A DNA stretch of 64,000 bases from Rhizobium sp. Lineage in GTDB: Bacteria > Pseudomonadota > Alphaproteobacteria > Rhizobiales > Rhizobiaceae. Location of the stretch: positions 691,990 to 755,989 of the forward strand of contig PEKW01000002.1 of NCBI GenBank assembly GCA_002796995.1, given 5' to 3'. The translations under genes and the position numbers were made by a program. This document shows, piece after piece, positions 45,187 through 54,965 of this stretch (position 1 is the first letter of the stretch; every line of letters begins with the position of its first letter). Below the pieces are notes generated by a model, which worked only from the letters and a program-made list of their open reading frames with translations, did not search any database and was not told where the DNA came from.

Positions 45187-45501
45187 CTAATCCCGCTCCG
45201 CCACACGGCTCGTCCAATCGGCTCCGGCATAGGTGATCGCAATGATCAGCACGGTTCGGCTTTCGTCGTCGACGGTGAAGCAGATCACGCCCTTGCCCGC
45301 GGCGGGGATGGCGCGCAGATTTGCACGAATGTCGTGTCGCAAAGTGCCGATGTGGGGAAAGTCTTCGAACTGACTGATCGCTTGTCTGAACTGGGCCATC
45401 TTGCGTCGAGATACGTCATATCCAGCATACTCGCCGACCAGACGTGTAATCTCCATGAGGTCGCGTCGCACGAGAGGGTGACGATCGACCTTGTAGCGCA
45501 C
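45187..45501 (-). CDS. parE: Toxin, ParE/RelE superfamily
   Basis: 104 residues from GTG 45501, which lies 2 bases after the parD stop. The RelE/ParE fold is supported by VRYKVDRHPLVRRDLMEI, FPHIGTLRHDIRANLRAIP and the final strand VLIIAITYAGADW. ParE-type toxins poison DNA gyrase, while RelE types cut mRNA; the partner is ParD-like, so gyrase is the better guess. A longer frame from 45579 overlaps the antitoxin and is rejected. Confidence 0.85.
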   Translation of the reverse strand: MRYKVDRHPLVRRDLMEITRLVGEYAGYDVSRRKMAQFRQAISQFEDFPHIGTLRHDIRANLRAIPAAGKGVICFTVDDESRTVLIIAITYAGADWTSRVAERD

Positions 45502-45503
45502 AG

Positions 45504-45779
45504 CTAACCCTTGGCGAGCTTTGTGTGAATATAGGCTTCGATATCGTCGAACATCGTATCGCCCTCCATCGAAATCCACTGGTCGCGCGGCAGTTCCATC
45601 CGGCGGTTGATCTCGTCGGCCATTGCCGAGACCGGATCCTGTTCGCTCTCGGCAGCCATCATCTGTTCGAGGCCCGCCTCGATCACGCTGGAGATCGACG
45701 GATACTGTCCTTCCGCCACCAGCTTTTCAGCGTAGCGCAAATGGTCTTCAGAGAGGGCGATCGTGGTCTTGATGGTCAT
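45504..45779 (-). CDS. parD: Antitoxin, ParD ribbon-helix-helix
   Basis: 91 residues from ATG 45779, with GGGAGAA upstream. The N-terminal half is a ribbon-helix-helix ([20 protein letters not shown], with the [13 protein letters not shown] helix), typical of ParD-type antitoxins, and the C-terminus is charged for toxin binding. The pair reads leftward from the glyQ side, convergent with mazEF. Autoregulation at its upstream region (45780-45934) is expected. Confidence 0.85.
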   Translation of the reverse strand: MTIKTTIALSEDHLRYAEKLVAEGQYPSISSVIEAGLEQMMAAESEQDPVSAMADEINRRMELPRDQWISMEGDTMFDDIEAYIHTKLAKG

Positions 45780-45934
45780 GGGGGTTCTCCCGCAGTGGGC
45801 ACAGAAATAGCATTTGTCCCCGCTGCAAACAATGTCGCGGCAAGAGCGCATCCGTCACGCATGACTTGACCGTCCGCCCCCGCCGTGGCACCAGACGGAC
45901 CACCCTCGAAGACAAGTTCCGGACGACAGATCCC

Positions 45935-46894
45935 ATGACCGAGACCAGCCTCGCCCCGCATATGGACCCCAAGCGCTCGTTCCAGGCCCTGATCCTGACG
46001 CTGCACAACTATTGGGCCGACAAGGGCTGCGCCGTTCTCCAGCCCTATGACATGGAAGTGGGCGCCGGCACCTTCCATCCGGCAACCACGCTGCGCGCGC
46101 TCGGCCCCAAGCCGTGGAAGGCCGCGTATGTGCAGCCCTCTCGCCGCCCGTCCGACGGCCGCTATGGCGAAAATCCCAACCGTCTTCAGCACTATTACCA
46201 ATACCAGGTTATCCTGAAGCCGAACCCGTCCAACCTGCAGGAGCTTTATCTCGGCTCGCTCGCCGCCATCGGCCTCGACCCGCTGCTGCACGACATCCGC
46301 TTCGTCGAAGACGACTGGGAAAGCCCGACGCTCGGCGCCTGGGGTCTCGGGTGGGAATGCTGGTGCGACGGGATGGAAGTCTCGCAGTTCACCTATTTCC
46401 AGCAGGTCTGCGGCATCGAATGCGCGCCGGTGTCCGGCGAACTGACCTACGGCCTCGAGCGCCTGGCCATGTATGTCCAGGGCGTCGACAACGTCTACGA
46501 CCTCAACTTCAACGGCCGCGAAGGCGATGAGAAGATCTCCTATGGCGACGTCTTCCTGCAGGCCGAGCAGGAATATTCGCGGCACAATTTCGAATTCGCC
46601 AATACCGAGATGCTGCACCGCCATTTCTTCGACGCCGAGAAGGAATGCCAGGCGCTGCTCGCGGCCGGCGCACCCGGCGAGAACGACAATCAGCGCCTGC
46701 ACAAATGCGTCTTCCCGGCCTATGACCAGTGCATCAAGGCATCCCACGTCTTCAACCTCTTGGACGCCCGAGGCGTCATTTCGGTGACCGAGCGGCAGAG
46801 CTACATCCTGCGTGTCCGCACCCTGGCCAAGGCCTGCGGCGAAGCCTTCCTGCTGACCGATGCGGGCGGGGTCAATCTCGGCAAGGCTGCATGA
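45935..46894 (+). CDS. glyQ: Glycyl-tRNA synthetase alpha subunit
   Basis: 319 residues. Alpha subunit of the heterotetrameric bacterial glycine-tRNA ligase. The class II catalytic core carries [34 protein letters not shown] and the [17 protein letters not shown] substrate region. It is active only with the beta subunit, whose gene lies 4.8 kb downstream. ATG 45935 is preferred over a start at 45866 that adds an Arg-rich stretch; Met at 45962 is possible. The last bases overlap the DUF4328 start (ATGA). Confidence 0.96.
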   Translation: MTETSLAPHMDPKRSFQALILTLHNYWADKGCAVLQPYDMEVGAGTFHPATTLRALGPKPWKAAYVQPSRRPSDGRYGENPNRLQHYYQYQVILKPNPSNLQELYLGSLAAIGLDPLLHDIRFVEDDWESPTLGAWGLGWECWCDGMEVSQFTYFQQVCGIECAPVSGELTYGLERLAMYVQGVDNVYDLNFNGREGDEKISYGDVFLQAEQEYSRHNFEFANTEMLHRHFFDAEKECQALLAAGAPGENDNQRLHKCVFPAYDQCIKASHVFNLLDARGVISVTERQSYILRVRTLAKACGEAFLLTDAGGVNLGKAA

Positions 46895-47667
46895 GGGAAC
46901 GCCGGATCACTCCGGCAAAATCCCTGGCCGCCGGTCTCACCTGGGCCCGCCGCGCCTGGGTCCTGACGGCCTGCGTTAGCGGCGCGATGCTGGCCCTGTC
47001 GACGGTCTTCTATCTCTACCTCGCCTTCGTCAGCTACGTCGTGGAAAAGACCGGTTCGGCCTTTCGCACCGGTGCCGAAAGCCCGGCCTTCCAGGCGCTG
47101 CTCGACCTATCGGGCTCCTTCGATCTTGGCCTGACGGTGTTCCAGCTGCTGGCGATCCTGTTCTTCCTGCGCTGGATCTGGCTTTCCGTCACACTGGCGC
47201 GCGCCGTGCGCCAAGGCAGCGTGCGCTATGCCCCGTGGATGGCCGTCGCCGGCTTTCTCGTGCCGATCGTCAACCTGTGGATGCCGCTGCTGACCATGGT
47301 GGATATCGAAGAATTTGCCGCTGCCCAGGAGACACGGCCGACCGGCGTCCTGCCGTGGTATCCGGCCGGCATGGTTCTGACGGGCATCCTTGTCTATGGC
47401 CTCTGGCAGATCGTCAGCGCCGCCCCCGTCGATGGCTTCTCCGATCCGTCCGCAAGCCAGAGGCTTATGCAGGTCGCCGCTCTGGGCGCTATCGCCAACA
47501 TGGTCCTGCTGATGCTGACCTATGCCTATATGCACGCGGTAACGCCGGGGCTGGAACTGGCGCTGCGCGAACTTGCCGAAGCCGAAGGCCTGGTATCCAC
47601 GGCATCGCTTCCGGATGACTCGGCACTCTCGCGATCGGCTGATGACTTTTCCGGAGCGAACCCCTAA
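46891..47667 (+). CDS. DUF4328 membrane protein
   Basis: 258 residues. About five membrane segments (near 25-50, 80-110, 115-145, 155-185 and 200-230) and the DUF4328 pattern: [32 protein letters not shown]. No function known. Its start overlaps the glyQ stop by four bases (ATGA), so it is co-translated with glyQ. Whether this is meaningful or just gene packing is unclear. Confidence 0.82.
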   Translation: MRERRITPAKSLAAGLTWARRAWVLTACVSGAMLALSTVFYLYLAFVSYVVEKTGSAFRTGAESPAFQALLDLSGSFDLGLTVFQLLAILFFLRWIWLSVTLARAVRQGSVRYAPWMAVAGFLVPIVNLWMPLLTMVDIEEFAAAQETRPTGVLPWYPAGMVLTGILVYGLWQIVSAAPVDGFSDPSASQRLMQVAALGAIANMVLLMLTYAYMHAVTPGLELALRELAEAEGLVSTASLPDDSALSRSADDFSGANP

Positions 47668-47702
47668 GGTCCGCCTATCCTCGCATAGGCCGGAGCATTG
47701 CC

Positions 47703-48254
47703 ATGTATATCACGCTTGCTGTTCTCGTTATCGTCGCTCTCTATGCCGTTATGATCTACAACGGCCTGGTCAAATCCCGGCAGATGACCGAGGAAGCCTG
47801 GTCCGGCATCGACGTGCAGCTGAAGCGCCGCGCCGACCTCATTCCCAACCTGATCGAGACCGTGAAGGGCTATGCCGCGCACGAGAAGTCGACCTTCGAG
47901 GAAGTGGTCGAACTACGCAACCGCGCCCAGGCCGTGCCGGCCGGGGACGTTGCGGGGCGTGCCGCCGCGGAAGGTCTGCTCGGCCAGGCGCTCGGCAAGA
48001 TCGTCGCGCTCGCCGAAGCCTATCCGGAACTCCAGGCCAACGAGAACTTCATGGAACTGCATCGTTCGCTCGATACGATCGAAGGCGAGATCCAGATGTC
48101 GCGCCGATACTATAACGGTGCCGCGCGCGACCTGAACGTCAAGGTCGACAGCTTCCCGTCCAACCTCGTCGCCAGCCAGTTCGGATTCTCCAAGGCCGGC
48201 TATTTCGAGATCGCCAACGATGCTGATCGCGCGGTCCCCACGGTGAAATTCTAA
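47703..48254 (+). CDS. lemA: LemA family protein
   Basis: 183 residues. One N-terminal membrane helix (about 3-20) and an antiparallel four-helix bundle in the cytoplasm or periplasm. Family signatures are AWSGIDVQLKRRADLIPNLIETVKGYA and FPSNLVASQFGF. LemA proteins often sit beside DUF2207 (YciQ-like) or TPM membrane proteins, and here a DUF2207 gene lies one gene away. The biochemical role is unknown. Confidence 0.93.
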   Translation: MYITLAVLVIVALYAVMIYNGLVKSRQMTEEAWSGIDVQLKRRADLIPNLIETVKGYAAHEKSTFEEVVELRNRAQAVPAGDVAGRAAAEGLLGQALGKIVALAEAYPELQANENFMELHRSLDTIEGEIQMSRRYYNGAARDLNVKVDSFPSNLVASQFGFSKAGYFEIANDADRAVPTVKF

Positions 48255-48288
48255 GCGCGGTCGATTTCCGGCCGCTTCGAGACACAGC

Positions 48289-49545
48289 ATGAAAACCGAA
48301 AAACTGACCATCATTCCGCCCGGCCGTCCGCTTTCCGGGCGCGTCAGCCCGCCCGGCTCGAAATCGATCACCAATCGCGCGCTTCTGCTGGCTGGCCTCG
48401 CCAGGGGCACGAGCCGGCTGACGGGTGCGCTGAAGAGCGACGACACGCGCTACATGGCGGACGCCCTGCGTGCCATGGGCGTGACCGTCGAGGAGCCGGA
48501 CGCCACCACCTTCGTCGTCACCGGAACGGGCGAGCTCAAGCCCCCAGCCGCGCCGCTCTTCCTCGGCAATGCCGGCACCGCCACGCGCTTTCTCACCGCG
48601 GCGCTGGCGCTCGGCAAGGGCCGCTATGTGGTCGACGGCGACGAGCATATGCGCAAGCGGCCGATCAAGCCGCTGGTCGAGGCCCTGCAGTCGCTCGGCG
48701 TGTCGATCGAGGCGCCGACCGGCTGCCCGCCGGTGACGATCGACGCGACCGGAGCCTTTGCGCACAACAAGGTGGTGATCGATGCGGGGTTGTCCAGCCA
48801 GTATGTCTCGGCCCTGCTGATGGCCGCCGCCTGCGCCGCCGAACCCTTCGAGATCGAACTGGCCGGCGCCGATATCGGCGCGCGCGGCTATATCGACCTG
48901 ACGCTGTCTGCCATGCGGGTCTTCGGAGCGGTGGTCACCCAACCGACCCCGGCGTCGTGGCGCATCGAGCCGACGGGTTACACGGCGACCGACTTCCATA
49001 TCGAACCCGACGCCTCCGCCGCCACCTATCTCTGGGGCGCAGAGGTCGTGACCGGCGGTTCGATCGACATCGGCACGCCGTCGGGCGATTTCACCCAGCC
49101 GGATGCGAGAGCCCATGAGGTGATCGCCGCCTTCCCGCGCATGCCCGCCGTCATCGACGGATCGCAGATGCAGGACGCGATCCCGACGATCGCCGTGCTC
49201 GCCGCCTTCAACGAGACGCCGGTGCGCTTCGTCGGCATTGCCAATCTGCGTGTCAAGGAATGCGACCGCATCCGTGCCCTGTCGATCGGCCTCAACAATA
49301 TTCGTGAGGGGCTGGCGGAGGAGCAGGGCGACGACCTGATCGTTCATTCTGATCCGACGCTCGCCGGCCAGAGCCTGCCGGCCGACATCGATACTTTCGC
49401 CGATCATCGCATAGCCATGAGCTTTGCGCTTGCCGGCCTGAAAATCCGCGACATCACCATTCTCGACCCCGGCTGCGTCGCCAAGACCTATCCCGGCTAC
49501 TGGGATGCGCTGGCCTCGCTCGGCGTTCAGTTCACCCAGGGATAG
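48289..49545 (+). CDS. aroA: EPSP synthase (3-phosphoshikimate 1-carboxyvinyltransferase)
   Basis: 418 residues. Joins phosphoenolpyruvate and shikimate-3-phosphate in the shikimate pathway. [13 protein letters not shown] (22-34) and LGNAGTATR (92-100) mark the two-domain EPSP synthase fold. The second motif is of the class I (E. coli-like) kind, with Gly96 and Thr97 equivalents kept and the Pro101 equivalent replaced by Phe. Rhizobia usually carry a class II (CP4-like) enzyme near cmk-rpsA, which is not in this window, so this may be a second or different EPSP synthase. It is wedged between lemA and DUF2207, which normally adjoin. Confidence 0.9.
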   Translation: MKTEKLTIIPPGRPLSGRVSPPGSKSITNRALLLAGLARGTSRLTGALKSDDTRYMADALRAMGVTVEEPDATTFVVTGTGELKPPAAPLFLGNAGTATRFLTAALALGKGRYVVDGDEHMRKRPIKPLVEALQSLGVSIEAPTGCPPVTIDATGAFAHNKVVIDAGLSSQYVSALLMAAACAAEPFEIELAGADIGARGYIDLTLSAMRVFGAVVTQPTPASWRIEPTGYTATDFHIEPDASAATYLWGAEVVTGGSIDIGTPSGDFTQPDARAHEVIAAFPRMPAVIDGSQMQDAIPTIAVLAAFNETPVRFVGIANLRVKECDRIRALSIGLNNIREGLAEEQGDDLIVHSDPTLAGQSLPADIDTFADHRIAMSFALAGLKIRDITILDPGCVAKTYPGYWDALASLGVQFTQG

Positions 49546-49550
49546 CCACG

Positions 49551-51482
49551 ATGAACAAGGTGCTCGGCCTCCTGACAGCAGTCCTGGTCCTTCTTGCTGC
49601 GGCCGGGCAGGCTATAGCCGCCGAGGTCATCCGCGACTATCACGCGGACATAACGGTTGCTCCCGATGCGACGCTCAGCGTGACCGAGACGATCACGGTC
49701 CGCGCCGAGGGCCAGGACATCAAGCGCGGCATCTTCCGCGACTTTCCCCTCTACGCCGAGGATGCCGACGGCCGGCGCATCAAGGTCGATTTCGACCTCG
49801 TCTCGGTGGAACGCGACGGCGAGCCGGAGGATTACCACACCGAGAGCATTTCCGGCGGCATCCGCATCTATGCCGGTTCCGCCGACGTCTTCCTCGATCC
49901 GGGCGACTATACCTACACCGTCACCTACACGACCGGCCGGCAGATCCGCTATTTCGACGATCACGACGAGCTCTACTGGAACGTCACCGGCAATGGCTGG
50001 AAGTTCCCGATCCTGAAGGCGTCGGCCAACGTGGTCCTGCCGGATGGCGTGACGGCCACGCGGACGGCCTATTACACCGGTCCTCTCGGTTCCACCGAGA
50101 CCAATGCCCGCTACCAGCGCGCCGATGACGGGGCGTATTTCGAAACCACGGCGCCGCTCGGCATCGGCGAGGGGCTGACGATCGTCGTCGGACTGCCCAA
50201 GGGGGCCGTTCTTGCGCCGTCGAGCGAGACGAGCACCTGGTGGTGGCTGCGCGACAACATCAATGCGATCATCGGCTATGGCGGCCTCGGCCTCGTCTTC
50301 TTCTACTATCTGCGCTCGTGGATCGCGGTCGGCCGTGACCCGGAGGCCGGCATCATGGTGCCGCGCTGGGATCCGCCGGAGGGCCTGTCCCCCGCATTGG
50401 TCAACTACATCGACAACAAGGGCTTTTCCGGCGAAGGCTGGACGGCGCTGTCCGCCTCGCTGCTCGATCTCGCGGTCAAGGGCTATGTGGTGCTCGACGA
50501 TCTGGAGAATTCGATCGTCGTCAACCGCACCGACAAGCCGGTCACCGGCAAGCTGCAGGCCGGCCTGGCAAGCCTGATCGAGGCGATAGGTGGGCCGGGC
50601 GAAAGCCTCACCATCGACAAGGCCAACGGCAAGCGGGTTCAGAGCGTCGGCAAGAAGTTCCGTGACGCGATCGAGAAGGAGCATCGCGGCAAGTACTATC
50701 GCGGCAATGGCGGCTATATCTTCGGTGGCCTTGCGCTGAGCATCGCTGCGCTCGCAGCACTGCTGATCTTCGGTTCGCTGACCGAGGACACGATAGGGCT
50801 CCTCTTTGCGCCCGTCGTCGTCGCGGTCTTCCTCGGCAGCTTTGCGGTGCGGCTCGGCCGCGGCGTGCGGAGGGGGGCACCGCTTGCCGTACGCATCATC
50901 TCCATCGTCGGCATGGCGATCCTCGGTTTCGTCGCCGTCGCCATGTCGCTCGTGTCGGTTCTGGCGATCTTCATCGACCTGTCGGAGGTTCACCAGATCT
51001 CCGTGCTCATCGCGGTGGGCGGCATCGTGCTGCTCAACGCGCTGTTCTTCTTCCTGATGGGCGCCCCCACGCCGGTCGGGCGCAAGCTGATGGACGGCAT
51101 CGAGGGCCTGCGTACCTACCTGACGCTCGCCGAAAAGGACCGGCTCAACATGCAAGGCGCGCCGAAAATGTCGCCGCAGCATTTCGAGACGCTTCTTCCC
51201 TACGCCGTGGCGCTCGGCGTCGAAAAGCCGTGGACCGAGACCTTCGAAACCTGGCTCGCCTCGGCCGCCGCCGGTGCGGCCGCTGCCAGCTATCAGCCGG
51301 CCTGGTATCACGGCGCCCATCCCGGCGATTTCGGCGGCCGGATCGGCGGCTTCTCGTCCGCCATGGCCTCGACCATCGCCTCCACCATCCCAGCCCCGCC
51401 CAAGAGCTCATCCTCCGGCTTCTCCTCCGGCGGCGGCTCCTCGGGCGGCGGCGGTGGCGGTGGCGGCGGGGGAGGCTGGTAG
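49551..51482 (+). CDS. DUF2207 membrane protein with polyglycine end
   Basis: 643 residues. A signal peptide (about 1-24, ending AIA) precedes a beta-rich DUF2207 ectodomain (about 25-225). Membrane segments follow near 240-265 and, as pairs, at about 390-430 and 445-505. The C-terminus is a Ser/Gly-rich tail ending in a run of eleven glycines and Trp, typical of the YciQ/LemA-partner family. Role unknown. It follows aroA by 5 bases and probably works with LemA. Confidence 0.87.
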   Translation: MNKVLGLLTAVLVLLAAAGQAIAAEVIRDYHADITVAPDATLSVTETITVRAEGQDIKRGIFRDFPLYAEDADGRRIKVDFDLVSVERDGEPEDYHTESISGGIRIYAGSADVFLDPGDYTYTVTYTTGRQIRYFDDHDELYWNVTGNGWKFPILKASANVVLPDGVTATRTAYYTGPLGSTETNARYQRADDGAYFETTAPLGIGEGLTIVVGLPKGAVLAPSSETSTWWWLRDNINAIIGYGGLGLVFFYYLRSWIAVGRDPEAGIMVPRWDPPEGLSPALVNYIDNKGFSGEGWTALSASLLDLAVKGYVVLDDLENSIVVNRTDKPVTGKLQAGLASLIEAIGGPGESLTIDKANGKRVQSVGKKFRDAIEKEHRGKYYRGNGGYIFGGLALSIAALAALLIFGSLTEDTIGLLFAPVVVAVFLGSFAVRLGRGVRRGAPLAVRIISIVGMAILGFVAVAMSLVSVLAIFIDLSEVHQISVLIAVGGIVLLNALFFFLMGAPTPVGRKLMDGIEGLRTYLTLAEKDRLNMQGAPKMSPQHFETLLPYAVALGVEKPWTETFETWLASAAAGAAAASYQPAWYHGAHPGDFGGRIGGFSSAMASTIASTIPAPPKSSSSGFSSGGGSSGGGGGGGGGGGW

Positions 51483-51484
51483 AA

Positions 51485-51680
51485 GCCACCACCTCCCCCT
51501 AGAGGGGGGAGGTCGCTGGGGGGATGCCGGCACCTCGCTCCCCTGTTCTCTCCCTTGCCATGCCAAATTCACGATTGTACGGACCGGGCAAATTTTGCTA
51601 GCAGGGTCTAGCTTTTTGTCACCCCACCCCGGACCTGCGGTCCGACCCTCCCCCTCAAAGGGAGGGTGAGGAAAGAGAAC
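51485..51680. repeat. REP-like palindrome cluster before glyS
   Basis: Three hairpins lie in a 198-base gap. ACCTCCCCC/GGGGGAGGT (51492-51500 and 51506-51514), GGACC/GGTCC (51631-51643) and ACCCTCCC/GGGAGGGT (51645-51652 and 51660-51667). They look like dispersed intergenic palindromes known in rhizobia. The last arm ends 13 bases before the glyS start. Confidence 0.6.
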
Positions 51681-54017
51681 ATGCCCGATCTTCTGCTCGA
51701 ACTCCGCTCCGAAGAGATTCCCGCCCGCATGCAGCGCAAGGCGGCCGGCGATCTGAAGAAGCTCGTCACCGACGCGCTGGTGGAGGCCGGCCTCAATTAT
51801 GAGGGTGCGCGGGAATACTGGACGCCGCGGCGCCTGACGCTGGACATTCGCGGCCTCTCGGCCCGGTCGGCAGATATTCGCGAGGAGAAAAAGGGCCCGA
51901 GCGTCAGCGCGCCTCAAGCGGCGATCGACGGCTTCCTGCGCGGCGCGGGGCTTTCCTCGATCGACCAGGCGATCGTCAAGACCGATCCGAAGAAGGGCGA
52001 TTTTTATGTCGCCTATCTCGACAAGCCGGGCCGCGCGGCCCAGGACATCATCGCCGACGTCATGCCCGGCATCGTCAGAACCTTCCCCTGGCCGAAGCCG
52101 ATGCGCTCGGGCGCCGCTTCCATGCCGAAGGGCATGACCTATGCCGGCGTCGAGGGCAGGGGGCCGGAAGTGCTGCGCTGGGTCCGCCCGCTACAGTCGA
52201 TCGTCTGCACCTTCGGCACCGATCACGACGAGACCGTCGTCATCCCCTTCGAGATCGACGGCATCATCGCCAGCAACGTCACCTACGGCCATCGTTTCCA
52301 CGCGCCGGATGCCATCACCGTGCGCCGCTTCGACGACTACGCCGCGAGCCTGGAAAAGGCCAAGGTCATTCTCGACGCCGAGCGCCGCAAGCAGATCATC
52401 GCCCAGGACGCCGCCAATCTCGCCTTTGCCAACGGGCTTGATCTGGTCGAAGACGAGGGCCTGCTGGAGGAAGTCTCCGGCCTCGTCGAATATCCGCACG
52501 TCCTGCTCGGCACCTTCGAACAGGATTACCTGGCGATCCCGGCCGAAATCATCCGGCTGACCATCAAGACCAACCAGAAGTGCTTCGTCACCCGCCCGCA
52601 TGGCGCAACCGAGGGCCTGTCCAACCACTTTGTCCTCGTCTCCAACATCGAGGCGAAGGATGGGGGCAAGGAAATCATGCACGGCAACGGCAAGGTCGTG
52701 CGCGCCCGCCTGTCCGACGCCAAGCATTTCTGGACCCGCGACCAGGGCGATCTGCCGGACCTCGAGACGCTGAAGGCCTCGGCCGAAAAGTTCGGCCTCG
52801 ACCTGAAAAAGCCGCTCGACCAGCGCATGGCCAAGCTCGACGCGCTGAACGTCACCTTCCACGCCAAGCTCGGCACGCAAGGCGAGCGCGTCGCCCGCAT
52901 CCGTGCATTGGCGAAGGAACTGGCGCCGATCGTTGGTGCCGACGCGGCGCTGGTCGACCGCGCCGTGGTTCTGGCCAAGGCCGATCTTCGCACCGAAGCC
53001 GTCGGCGAGTTCCCGGAACTCCAGGGCCTGATGGGCCGCCGCTATGCCCTGCTGCAGGGCGAAGACGCCGCCGTCGCCGCCGCCATCGAGGACCACTGGA
53101 AGCCGAACGGCCCTTCCGATCGCTTGCCCGAAGACAAGGTCGGCCTGACGGTCGCGCTCGCCGACAAGCTCGATACGCTCGTCGGTTTCTGGGCGATCGA
53201 CGAAAAGCCGACTGGCTCGAAGGACCCTTATGCGCTGCGCCGTGCGGCACTGGGCGTGGTGCGGATGATCTTGGAGCGCAATGTTCGGTTGGCTTTACTT
53301 AAGGAGCTGAACTCCGCAGGAGCGATAGTTGCTCATGGCCGGTGGGTCGCTCCCGTAAACGAAAAGGTTGACCTTGAGGTCGAGGCAGAGTTTTCGGGCC
53401 TGTCGTCAGAAAAACGAAACCGTCTCGCGGAACTCGAAGAGCGGGACCTCACAAAGGATCCTGCTGGCTTCGACGTCGGATCTATTGCGACAGTGGTCAT
53501 CGACCTCCTCTCCTTCTTCCACGACCGCCTCAAAGTCTACCTGCGCGACCAGGGTGCCCGCCACGACATCATCGATGCGGTGCTGACGCCTGAGTCCGAC
53601 GACCTGCTGATGGTCGCCCGTCGCGCCGAGGCACTGACCGCCTTCATCATTTCGGAGGACGGCAAGAACCTGCTCGCCGGCACCAAGCGCGCCACCCAGC
53701 TTTTGGCCGCGGAAGAGAAGAAGGGCACCGTGGTTGCCGATGGTGTGTCGGAAGCCCTGCTGACGCTCGATGCGGAAAAGGCGCTTTACGCAGCCGTCAC
53801 CGAGGCGACCAAGACGGCTGCTGCCGCGGTTGCGAGCGAAGACTTCCGCTCTGCCATGCAGTCGCTGTCGAAGCTGCGCGGCCCGGTCGATACCTTCTTC
53901 CAGGACGTACTGGTCAATGACGAGGACGCCGCCATCCGCGCCAATCGCCTTGCCCTGCTCAAGGCGATCCGCGAGGCCACGGCCACGGTTGCGGATTTCT
54001 CCAAGATCACGGGGTGA
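51681..54017 (+). CDS. glyS: Glycyl-tRNA synthetase beta subunit
   Basis: 778 residues. Beta subunit with the tRNA-binding domains of the heterotetrameric enzyme. [18 protein letters not shown] is the typical start, and [33 protein letters not shown] is the HD-like core; a long anticodon-binding C-terminus follows. ATG 51681 has GAGGA about 8 bases upstream. Oddity: about 53262-53515, between the HD core and the [16 protein letters not shown] block, has much lower GC and A/T-ending codons (TTG, TTA, CTT, GTT, AAC), unlike the rest of the gene. Function is certain; the patch is discussed as a finding. Confidence 0.96.
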   Translation: MPDLLLELRSEEIPARMQRKAAGDLKKLVTDALVEAGLNYEGAREYWTPRRLTLDIRGLSARSADIREEKKGPSVSAPQAAIDGFLRGAGLSSIDQAIVKTDPKKGDFYVAYLDKPGRAAQDIIADVMPGIVRTFPWPKPMRSGAASMPKGMTYAGVEGRGPEVLRWVRPLQSIVCTFGTDHDETVVIPFEIDGIIASNVTYGHRFHAPDAITVRRFDDYAASLEKAKVILDAERRKQIIAQDAANLAFANGLDLVEDEGLLEEVSGLVEYPHVLLGTFEQDYLAIPAEIIRLTIKTNQKCFVTRPHGATEGLSNHFVLVSNIEAKDGGKEIMHGNGKVVRARLSDAKHFWTRDQGDLPDLETLKASAEKFGLDLKKPLDQRMAKLDALNVTFHAKLGTQGERVARIRALAKELAPIVGADAALVDRAVVLAKADLRTEAVGEFPELQGLMGRRYALLQGEDAAVAAAIEDHWKPNGPSDRLPEDKVGLTVALADKLDTLVGFWAIDEKPTGSKDPYALRRAALGVVRMILERNVRLALLKELNSAGAIVAHGRWVAPVNEKVDLEVEAEFSGLSSEKRNRLAELEERDLTKDPAGFDVGSIATVVIDLLSFFHDRLKVYLRDQGARHDIIDAVLTPESDDLLMVARRAEALTAFIISEDGKNLLAGTKRATQLLAAEEKKGTVVADGVSEALLTLDAEKALYAAVTEATKTAAAAVASEDFRSAMQSLSKLRGPVDTFFQDVLVNDEDAAIRANRLALLKAIREATATVADFSKITG

Positions 54018-54044
54018 GCACAAACCCGTGTCAAGATCTGCAAG

Positions 54045-54075
54045 GCGGCTCCCGCCTGAAAGCGGGAGCCGCTTT
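54045..54075 (+). terminator. Terminator of glyS
   Basis: GCGGCTCCCGC (54045-54055) pairs with GCGGGAGCCGC (54062-54072), an 11-bp stem with loop CTGAAA, followed by TTTG. It also lies at the end of the convergent SRPBCC gene. Confidence 0.8.
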
Positions 54076-54077
54076 GT

Positions 54078-54539
54078 TCATGCTGTGGCCGCAGGCGACG
54101 GAAGGAGCGCCGAGATGCGCGCCTTCCAATCTTCGATCATCGCCGGAAATGCCGCGCCGTTCATCTTGCGCACCAGCCCATTGCCGCCTTCGTCAAGGCC
54201 GACCTGGCGATAGCGAACCGTCACCTTGCTGCCGCCGGCGTCGGCCTCGCAGCACACATCGACGATGGCCGCGCGGCTGCCCGGCGTCAGCCGGCTATAC
54301 CGTACGGTCAACAGTTGCGGATCATGGGCGACGACGATCCACCATGTGGTGACGCCGTCATGGCTTGTCGAGAACACGCTGCCCTCCAGCTTGTCCTGGG
54401 ATGGCTGGTGATAATAAACCGGCGCCCAGTCGGTTACCCACTGTCTTTCTCCCTCGGGCGTGAAGAATTCGAAGCAGCGGTCAGGCGGCAAGGCAATGTG
54501 AATCGAATGCTTTTGGTCGTCATGCTCAGGTATAAACAT
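54078..54539 (-). CDS. SRPBCC (START-like) ligand-binding protein
   Basis: 153 residues from ATG 54539 (AAAGGA 6 bases upstream; TTG 54554 is an alternative). The SRPBCC fold is suggested by IHIALPPDRCFEFFTPEGERQWVTDW, the strand run GVTTWWIVVAHD and the C-terminal helix MIEDWKARISALL. The family binds hydrophobic ligands in a deep cavity or acts as a polyketide-type enzyme. Its ligand is unknown. It lies directly after a small RHH regulator on the same strand, which suggests a sensor-effector pair. Confidence 0.78.
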   Translation of the reverse strand: MFIPEHDDQKHSIHIALPPDRCFEFFTPEGERQWVTDWAPVYYHQPSQDKLEGSVFSTSHDGVTTWWIVVAHDPQLLTVRYSRLTPGSRAAIVDVCCEADAGGSKVTVRYRQVGLDEGGNGLVRKMNGAAFPAMIEDWKARISALLPSPAATA

Positions 54540-54588
54540 ATCCTGTCCTTTCAATTGCGATGTTGAGGAAACAGGACTGACCTTGGCG

Positions 54589-54855
54589 CTATTCTCCCCT
54601 GCGGTCCGCGAGACGGTGGCTGTCTCCTGCCGAAAGTTCCAGGCCGTAGATCTCCCGCAACCGTCTGATCACGTCGATCGTGTCGTCGGAGAACGGGCTC
54701 CTGCCTTCGAAGGCGTGAAGCACGATTCCTTCCACCAGATCGCCGAGCGTCATGTCCTTGTGCTCTGCGAGAGCCTTGAGAACTTTCACAAGACGCTTCT
54801 CCAGCCGGATGCCGGTCTGGATGCGCTCCACCTGTATTTCGGGGTTTGGGGGCAT
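54589..54855 (-). CDS. Small ribbon-helix-helix-like regulator
   Basis: 88 residues from ATG 54855. IQTGIRLEKRLVKVLKALAEHKDMTLGDLVEGIVLHAFEG has the pattern of a short strand followed by two helices, as in ribbon-helix-helix regulators; helix 2 ends in a conserved hydrophobic face. The C-terminus (FSDDTIDVIRRLREIYGLEL) may bind a partner. It precedes the SRPBCC gene by 49 bases. Its own promoter carries a palindrome overlapping the -10 (54875-54890), which is the expected autoregulatory operator. The lower GC of this module suggests transfer. An extension to 54975 is rejected. Confidence 0.7.
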   Translation of the reverse strand: MPPNPEIQVERIQTGIRLEKRLVKVLKALAEHKDMTLGDLVEGIVLHAFEGRSPFSDDTIDVIRRLREIYGLELSAGDSHRLADRRGE

Positions 54856-54874
54856 GATAGGCTCATTGTCATCA

Positions 54875-54915
54875 ATGTACCAAGGTACATAGGTGCAAAA
54901 TTGAATAAGAGTCAA
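54875..54915 (-). promoter_or_regulatory. Promoter and palindromic operator of the RHH-SRPBCC operon
   Basis: On the minus strand -35 TTGACT (54910-54915), 18-base spacer and -10 TATGTA (54886-54891). The palindrome ATGTACCAAGGTACAT (54875-54890) has 7-bp arms with an AA centre and overlaps the -10, so binding would block RNA polymerase. Confidence 0.7.
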
Positions 54916-54965
54916 TATTCGATATTCCCGATGGTTTTCGCTACCCTTCAGGCATAAGAGGGCCC

